This document shows positions 62,001-64,000 of a stretch of DNA of 64,000 nucleotides, in pieces. Source of the stretch: Sclerurus mexicanus. Lineage: Eukaryota > Chordata > Aves > Passeriformes > Furnariidae. Each line of letters starts with the position of its first letter. Position 1 is the first letter of the stretch. The notes under the pieces were generated by a model, which saw only the letters and a list, made by a program, of their open reading frames with translations, searched no databases and had not been told where the DNA came from. Both the position numbers and the translations under genes were made by a program. The stretch lies in NCBI GenBank assembly GCA_013396755.1, contig VWZF01003024.1, forward strand, positions 1,860,001 through 1,924,000, given 5' to 3'.

Positions 62001-63512
62001 AATTTGTTAAAGTTGAACGACAGGTATGTAATTTGATGAGAATGATGGAGGCTGAGCAGCTTGTATAGAAATGATAGAGCTGACGTATATTTGTATGACT
62101 CTGGCTGACCCAGGCAGGATTCCACAGCTGGTTATTAGTCTTTCATGAAAGAATTTACTTACCTTGGAATTGTGCATTCTGAAATCTGTTGAATCGATAT
62201 CATTATATATGACAGAAGATCCTAACCATGATGTTTAAGTGAGACTTTTTCATACCCTTGAACTCCATACTCATCACATCTGTTGTTCTGTTGTGAGAAA
62301 CCCCTTCTTTTTCAGAGTCTGGCACTCAAAATGATTTCCCCCAAAGGTACCTTTGGGGCCTATGTAAAGAGAAAGGAATTGAGTCCTGATATGTAACCCT
62401 GATATTGTGGGACTATTAAGAGAATAGGTCTGCATGCAAAGGTAATTCCATGTGTTGTGTTTTGGTAATGGTTATTTACCATATGGTATCAAGACTTTGT
62501 CATAACATTATAGACTGATACTGGATACTGGACTGTTAAATATCCAGCAACACTAAGAATTTTTTTTGCACAGTTCATAGGGGCGAGTCTTCTTATTCTG
62601 AGACAGTTAGAGGATAAGCTGGCATTCGCTGCAGCCCAGCTTGTGAGGGAAGGTCATGATTATCCTATAAGTACCTTCATGACCAATAAGTATGGCAGCA
62701 CACCATTCCTGGGGGCAGCGCACATATGGAATCATGGACTCTTTTGTTGAACTACTGACATTGGTATTTTTCAGGTAAATGACATGGGGAAGAAACTGGA
62801 TTTTCTTGTTGATATGCACATGCATCATATGGAACAGCTGCAAATACAAGTCGCTGAAATAAGTCCATTGAAAGAGACTGCTTCTCCTGCAAAGGAGAAG
62901 AGAGAAGAAAACAAATATTCTGAATTAAAAACAATAATATATAAATACACTGAGCAGTGTGCTCGTGAAACTCCTTACAACTTCCAGCAAGTTCCAGTCA
63001 ACAAAGTCAGTCCTTATGGTTTCTCAACACGAGGTCATACGACTCATTCACAACCCTTATCAATAGGTGGGCAAAACTCTGGCAAACTGCAAGCCACACC
63101 TTCCTCAACTTCGTATGCAGAAAGGCCAACAGTTTTGCCTATATTTACATTGATGGACTCCCAGGTAAGCTACCACTCCCAAGGAGACTTACAAAGCCCT
63201 TACTCAGATAAGGTGTCTCCAAGGCAGAGAAGGAGCCTGACGAGAGACAGCGATACTCCATTGTCCCTTCTCTCTGTCAACCATGAGGAACTTGAGCGCT
63301 CCCCAAGTGGCTTCAGTATCTCCCAAGAGAGAGACGACTTCCCGTTTGGCCCCAACGGGGGATCGGCGTGGATGAGAGAGAAACGCTACCTAGCGGAGGG
63401 GGAAACAGACACAGACACAGACCCTTTCACACCAAGTGGCTCCATGCCTTTGTCTTCTACAGGAGATGGGATTTCAGATTCAATATGGACCCCTTCAAAC
63501 AAGCCAGTTTAA
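31994..63512 (+). CDS. KCNQ3: KCNQ3 (Kv7.3) potassium channel subunit, exons 2 to last; first exon outside window
   Basis: This is a spliced coding region of 14 constitutive exons. Kv7.3 co-assembles with Kv7.2 or Kv7.5 in the plasma membrane, notably at axon initial segments, to carry the slow M-type potassium current that limits repetitive firing. The joined exons give one open frame of 739 codons plus one split codon, compared with about 872 residues for full-length human KCNQ3. The roughly 128 missing N-terminal residues fit the known first exon, which lies beyond a very large intron 1. The exons cover S1-S6, the GYG filter, calmodulin helices A and B, helices C and D and the ankyrin-G motif. 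KCNQ3-specific marks are ITLATIGYG (Ala before TIGYG, where KCNQ2 has Thr), KDVPEKDANG in the S5-pore loop, LFTPLNVDAIEESPSKEPK and the carboxy-terminal TPSNKP. Every junction is GT-AG and keeps frame. Identification as KCNQ3 rather than KCNQ2/4/5 is secure. Confidence 0.97.
32085..33902 (+). other. KCNQ3 intron 2
   Basis: A 1.8-kb GT-AG intron. It contains a short direct repeat of about 23 bp (gagttccYagtccattgtca at 32236 and 32275, 39 bp apart) and an A-run at 32333-32347. No gene. Confidence 0.9.
33903..34029 (+). CDS. KCNQ3: KCNQ3 exon 3: S2 and S2-S3 linker
   Basis: The 127-bp exon lies between ...cttggtacag and gtaggc. It encodes [20 protein letters not shown] (S2, with the conserved acidic residue of the voltage-sensor charge network). 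The cysteine- and arginine-rich S2-S3 linker CCCRYKGWRGRLKFARKP follows, then the start of S3. The last base is the first of a split Asp codon completed by exon 4. Confidence 0.96.
34030..35745 (+). other. KCNQ3 intron 3
   Basis: A 1.7-kb GT-AG intron with no recognised repeat or gene. Confidence 0.9.
35746..35918 (+). CDS. KCNQ3: KCNQ3 exon 4: S3, S4 voltage sensor and S4-S5 linker
   Basis: The 173-bp exon lies between ...tgccttgcag and gtaagt and begins with two bases completing the split Asp codon. It encodes S3 (IFVLIASVPVVAVGNQG) and S4, whose spaced arginines read SLRSLRFLQILRMLRMDRR with Gln at the third charge position as in the KCNQ family. It ends with the S4-S5 linker GGTWKLLGSAICAHSK. 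It has LATSLRS where I recall other KCNQ members having LATSALRS, a one-residue difference that I associate with KCNQ3. Confidence 0.96.
35919..37848 (+). other. KCNQ3 intron 4
   Basis: A 1.9-kb GT-AG intron. The long open frame spanning exon 4 (35592-36230) simply reads through exon into intron on both sides. No separate gene. Confidence 0.9.
37849..38004 (+). CDS. KCNQ3: KCNQ3 exon 5: S5 and pore turret
   Basis: The 156-bp exon (52 codons, phase 0 at both ends) lies between ...cttttccag and gtaagt. It encodes S5 (ELITAWYIGFL onward). The Trp in this segment corresponds to the residue needed for retigabine action (human KCNQ3 W265). The KCNQ3-type extended turret (VEKDVPEKDANGVEMKEE) and the beginning of the pore helix (TYADALWWGL) follow. 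Confidence 0.96.
38005..39142 (+). other. KCNQ3 intron 5
   Basis: A 1.1-kb GT-AG intron with a small imperfect duplication (ttatagtgcaag twice near 38069-38099). No gene. Confidence 0.9.
39143..39253 (+). CDS. KCNQ3: KCNQ3 exon 6: selectivity filter and S6
   Basis: The 111-bp exon (37 codons, phase 0) lies between ...ttctgcccacag and gtaagt. It encodes ITLATIGYGDKTP, the potassium selectivity filter with GYG, then S6 (RLIAATFSLIGVSFFALPA) up to the gating hinge. The Ala two residues before the Ile of IGYG corresponds to human A315, which is known to restrict current of KCNQ3 homomers. The Thr after GYGDK is the KCNQ3-type external TEA-site residue, where KCNQ2 has Tyr. Confidence 0.97.
39254..40140 (+). 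other. KCNQ3 intron 6
   Basis: A 0.9-kb GT-AG intron with nothing else recognised. Confidence 0.9.
40141..40236 (+). CDS. KCNQ3: KCNQ3 exon 7: S6 end, PIP2-sensing linker, start of helix A
   Basis: The 96-bp exon (32 codons, phase 0) lies between ...gtgctttcag and gtttgc. It encodes [20 protein letters not shown] and then EKRRKPAAELIQ. The His/Arg/Lys-rich stretch is the proximal C-terminal region known to interact with PIP2. The final AAELIQ starts the IQ-type calmodulin site of helix A. The donor gtttgc is weaker than its neighbours. Confidence 0.96.
40237..41608 (+). other. KCNQ3 intron 7
   Basis: A 1.4-kb GT-AG intron. The 104-codon frame at 40273-40587 has no recognised domain or splice context. 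Confidence 0.9.
41609..41703 (+). CDS. KCNQ3: KCNQ3 exon 8: calmodulin-binding helix A
   Basis: The 95-bp exon lies between ...cttgaaattcag and gtaagt. It encodes [20 protein letters not shown] plus FYESIVSFPFF, completing the helix A IQ-type calmodulin-binding segment, and ends with AG of a split codon. The split codon sets phase 2 for the following small exons. Confidence 0.96.
41704..42904 (+). other. KCNQ3 intron 8
   Basis: A 1.2-kb GT-AG intron before the microexon. The stretch near 41935-41985 (ctgaccctcactttccttgc) weakly resembles a MIR/L3 tail. Confidence 0.85.
42905..42931 (+). CDS. KCNQ3: KCNQ3 exon 9: 27-bp microexon in the helix A-B linker
   Basis: The exon follows tcttctataaaag and precedes gtatgt. 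It reads as G + KEQLDGTA + AG, giving R-KEQLDGTA-S across the junctions, and matches the human KCNQ3 stretch RKEQLEAAS in position and length. At 27 bp it is a microexon. It begins and ends in the same phase, so it can be skipped without frameshift. The upstream tract is pyrimidine-rich with a TGC (aatgcttcctctcttc). Recognition of exon identity is firm; whether it is alternatively spliced is not known from sequence. Confidence 0.93.
43898..43934. repeat. Poly-T/(TTTG)n simple repeat
   Basis: A run of about 14 T followed by TGTTTGTTTG-type units and a further T run, inside the intron after the microexon. Confidence 0.95.
45150..45272. repeat. Perfect 41-bp tandem triplication
   Basis: Three identical consecutive 41-bp units start at 45150, 45191 and 45232. 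Each begins attggtccaaagctttcaca and continues gaagcttttaataaactaaa plus a. The unit contains AAGCTT twice. Absence of any mismatch points to a recent expansion. Confidence 0.98.
46725..46781 (+). CDS. KCNQ3: Candidate KCNQ3 cassette exon: 19-residue in-frame insert in the helix A-B linker
   Basis: This is a 57-bp open segment flanked by a good acceptor (cttttcttcactttacag) with an upstream branch-like cttaataac and by donor gtatat. It starts by completing the AG-split codon (AG+T = Ser), carries 18 codons (NVMFSRESFFGSSLTRKL) and ends with AG, so it joins exon 9 or exon 8 to the QKLGLL exon in frame. From memory, KCNQ5 has an alternative insert of the same length at the same place, immediately before SQKL. 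Aligned without gaps, insert positions 1 (Ser), 11 (Phe), 17 (Arg) and 18 (Lys) are identical, and positions 7 and 16 are conservative. I infer an ancient paralogous cassette exon. Whether it is expressed is unproven, and I do not recall it in human KCNQ3 isoforms. Confidence 0.7.
46829..46945 (+). promoter_or_regulatory. Two Rbfox-type TGCATG motifs downstream of the candidate cassette exon
   Basis: TGCATG occurs at 46829-46834 and 46940-46945, that is 48 and 159 nt after the donor. Rbfox proteins bind (U)GCAUG, and sites within a few hundred nt downstream of cassette exons are known to promote inclusion in neurons and muscle. It is a motif match only. Confidence 0.45.
46985..47095. repeat. 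Possible MIR/L3-like repeat remnant
   Basis: A pattern like ctctgtttccatagaatggg followed by aatgatactaacctactctg resembles the common amniote tail whose consensus contains cctcagtttcctcatctgta and aaatggggataataatacct. It is diverged, and the call is by eye. Confidence 0.4.
53091..53433 (+). mobile_element. CR1 LINE 3'-region fragment, plus strand
   Basis: Contains characteristic CR1 text: gggactgcaagaaagcagga, attaagaagacattcctcac, gttgcccagagaagttgtgg, gctttgagcaacctgatcta and ggaaggtgtccctg. It stops just before the usual last roughly 50 bp and the ATTCTATGA tail. The copy lies 320 bp upstream of the helix B exon. Confidence 0.9.
53753..53940 (+). CDS. KCNQ3: KCNQ3 exon 10: linker and calmodulin-binding helix B
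   Basis: The 188-bp exon lies between ...cttattttgtag and gtagcc. Its first base C completes an AG-split Ser codon. It encodes QKLGLLDRVRGTNTKGKLFT, PLNVDAIEESPSKEPK and then ERFRTAFRMKAYAFWQSSE, the basic amphipathic helix B that binds calmodulin together with helix A. Compared with my memory of human KCNQ3 (DRVRLSNPRGSNTKG), the local stretch is five residues shorter, and the SxPR-like motif shared by KCNQ2/4/5 is absent. The last base starts the Asp codon completed by the next exon. Confidence 0.95.
53941..55010 (+). other. KCNQ3 intron 10
   Basis: A 1.1-kb GT-AG intron. The 172-codon minus-strand frame at 53991-54509 starts with GTG, shows no recognisable domain and was not called. Confidence 0.9.
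55011..55113 (+). CDS. KCNQ3: KCNQ3 exon 11: acidic linker after helix B
   Basis: The 103-bp exon lies between ...ctgctttgcag and gtaaat. It encodes (D)AGTGEPMAEDRGDNSDFLME and then DMIPTFKTAIRAV(R). It corresponds to human DAGTGDPMAEDRGYGNDF. It links helix B to helix C and ends with AG of a split Arg codon. Confidence 0.95.
55114..57435 (+). other. KCNQ3 intron 11
   Basis: A 2.3-kb GT-AG intron, very AT-rich toward its 3' half (56370-57430), with ATT/AAT-rich patches around 56870-56960. No gene. Confidence 0.9.
57436..57567 (+). CDS. KCNQ3: KCNQ3 exon 12: helix C (subunit interaction domain)
   Basis: The 132-bp exon lies between ...tttattatatag and gtaaga. It encodes [20 protein letters not shown] and [20 protein letters not shown] followed by LQA(R). 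The [26 protein letters not shown] core is among the most conserved KCNQ cytoplasmic segments and forms helix C of the tetramerisation/assembly domain. The acceptor has a weak, AT-rich tract (gtttattatatag). Confidence 0.96.
57568..60117 (+). other. KCNQ3 intron 12
   Basis: A 2.5-kb GT-AG intron with no recognised repeat, RNA or second gene. Confidence 0.9.
60118..60216 (+). CDS. KCNQ3: KCNQ3 exon 13: linker between helices C and D
   Basis: The 99-bp exon lies between ...tttctttttttcag and gtgaat. It encodes (R)[20 protein letters not shown] and GGAFSYPSQQSP(R), corresponding to human [21 protein letters not shown]. It is a proline- and lysine-rich segment joining helix C to helix D. A second AG two bases into the exon was rejected as acceptor because only the first keeps frame. 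Confidence 0.95.
60217..61938 (+). other. KCNQ3 intron 13
   Basis: A 1.7-kb GT-AG intron, AT-rich near the acceptor. Nothing else was recognised. Confidence 0.9.
61939..62023 (+). CDS. KCNQ3: KCNQ3 exon 14: start of helix D coiled coil
   Basis: The 85-bp exon lies between ...attccttatag and gtatgt. It encodes NDPYVAKASTTDTEDQSMMG and KFVKVERQ and ends in phase 0. KFVKVERQ opens helix D, the four-stranded coiled coil that sets subunit-assembly specificity in KCNQ channels. Confidence 0.95.
62024..62774 (+). other. KCNQ3 intron 14
   Basis: A 0.75-kb GT-AG intron with nothing else recognised. Confidence 0.9.
62775..63512 (+). CDS. KCNQ3: KCNQ3 last coding exon: helix D, distal tail, ankyrin-G motif, stop
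   Basis: The coding part is 738 bp from the acceptor ...tatttttcag to TAA at 63510-63512. It starts VNDMGKKLDFLVDMHMHHME, the heptad-patterned helix D. A divergent middle follows, then the strongly conserved tail SPRQRRSLTRDSDTPLSLLS, VNHEELERSPSGFSISQERD, WMREKRYLAEGETDTDTDPF, and an end of ...WTPSNKPV. The SLLSVNHEELERSPSG region is the ankyrin-G-binding motif known to place KCNQ2/3 at the axon initial segment. The internal ATG at 62784 is not a start; the exon is open back to the splice acceptor. Confidence 0.96.
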   Translation, partial: VNDMGKKLDFLVDMHMHHMEQLQIQVAEISPLKETASPAKEKREENKYSELKTIIYKYTEQCARETPYNFQQVPVNKVSPYGFSTRGHTTHSQPLSIGGQNSGKLQATPSSTSYAERPTVLPIFTLMDSQVSYHSQGDLQSPYSDKVSPRQRRSLTRDSDTPLSLLSVNHEELERSPSGFSISQERDDFPFGPNGGSAWMREKRYLAEGETDTDTDPFTPSGSMPLSSTGDGISDSIWTPSNKPV

Positions 63513-64000
63513 AAGTGCGTGTGGGGGCAGTCACTGCTTGACTTCTCCATGTAATGTAAGCATACTTTGTATATCTCGCTTACTCTACACCCAAAGCTTA
63601 CTAGTTCAAAACACCAATGGCTGCATAAGATGCATGTGATATTAGTGGTAGTCATTCTGCACCGTTTCATACAATTTAATAATGCAGTTTTTTTCATGCT
63701 ACCAAAACTAAGGAGCTTAGTTTTGAGCATGGTTTGCATGACTTTACCCTATATAAATGGTACAGGTGATTTCTTCTATGATACATATCTATCTGATACT
63801 CTTAATACAACAATGGCGAATTGATAACAGGCAAGATGCGGTGGTCCTTGCTACATTTTGTAAACAGAGCAGCAAAGTAAAAATATTTTCAGGAGCAATA
63901 TCCCTTTGTGGAAACATAATGTATGAATCATTTTCCAATACAAGTCAATCAATCTCTAACCAACCTAGCCAAGAACTCCTAATATTACAAGCAGGGAAAA
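63513..64000 (+). other. KCNQ3: KCNQ3 3' UTR (start; continues beyond window)
   Basis: This is the sequence after the stop codon. No AATAAA or ATTAAA hexamer is visible before the window ends, so the transcript end is expected further right. The stretch is AT-rich with no supported open frame. The UTR assignment is inferred from position. Confidence 0.75.

Overview
The window is nuclear DNA from an amniote, most likely a bird. Three diagnostic CR1 LINE fragments are present, repeats are otherwise sparse, and the introns are compact. No prokaryotic feature, CpG island, rRNA or tRNA gene is visible. The one clearly identifiable gene is KCNQ3, the Kv7.3 voltage-gated potassium channel subunit of the neuronal M-current, on the + strand.

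Layout: bases 1-31993 are the downstream end of KCNQ3 intron 1. The first coding exon (N-terminus and start of S1) lies upstream of the window. Coding exons 2-15 (numbered from the human-like exon structure) and the terminal exon run from 31994 to the stop codon at 63510-63512, and the 3' UTR runs off the right edge. Fourteen constitutive exons were placed to the base by reading-frame continuity and GT-AG sites. They join into one uninterrupted frame of 739 codons plus one split codon, covering S1-S6, the GYG pore, the calmodulin-binding helices A and B, the assembly helices C and D and the ankyrin-G-binding tail.

The most interesting signal is a 57-bp, frame-preserving, well-formed candidate cassette exon at 46725-46781 in the 10.8-kb intron between the 27-bp microexon and the QKLGLL exon. 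It would insert 19 residues in the helix A-B linker. This is the site and length of an alternative 19-residue insert that I recall from the paralogue KCNQ5, and several positions match. Two TGCATG (Rbfox-type) motifs lie just downstream. A second observation is a 90-bp open, coiled-coil-like, GT-AG-flanked candidate exon on the minus strand inside intron 1 (22132-22221), which could belong to an undescribed nested antisense transcript.

The rest is intronic: CR1 fragments, older MIR/L3-like repeat remnants, simple repeats, one perfect 41-bp triplication, a 17-N assembly gap next to a poly-G tract, and a few motif-based regulatory candidates (a split RE1/REST-like site and two CTCF-like sites). 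Family identities, human KCNQ comparisons and repeat names come from memory of those families, not from a search.
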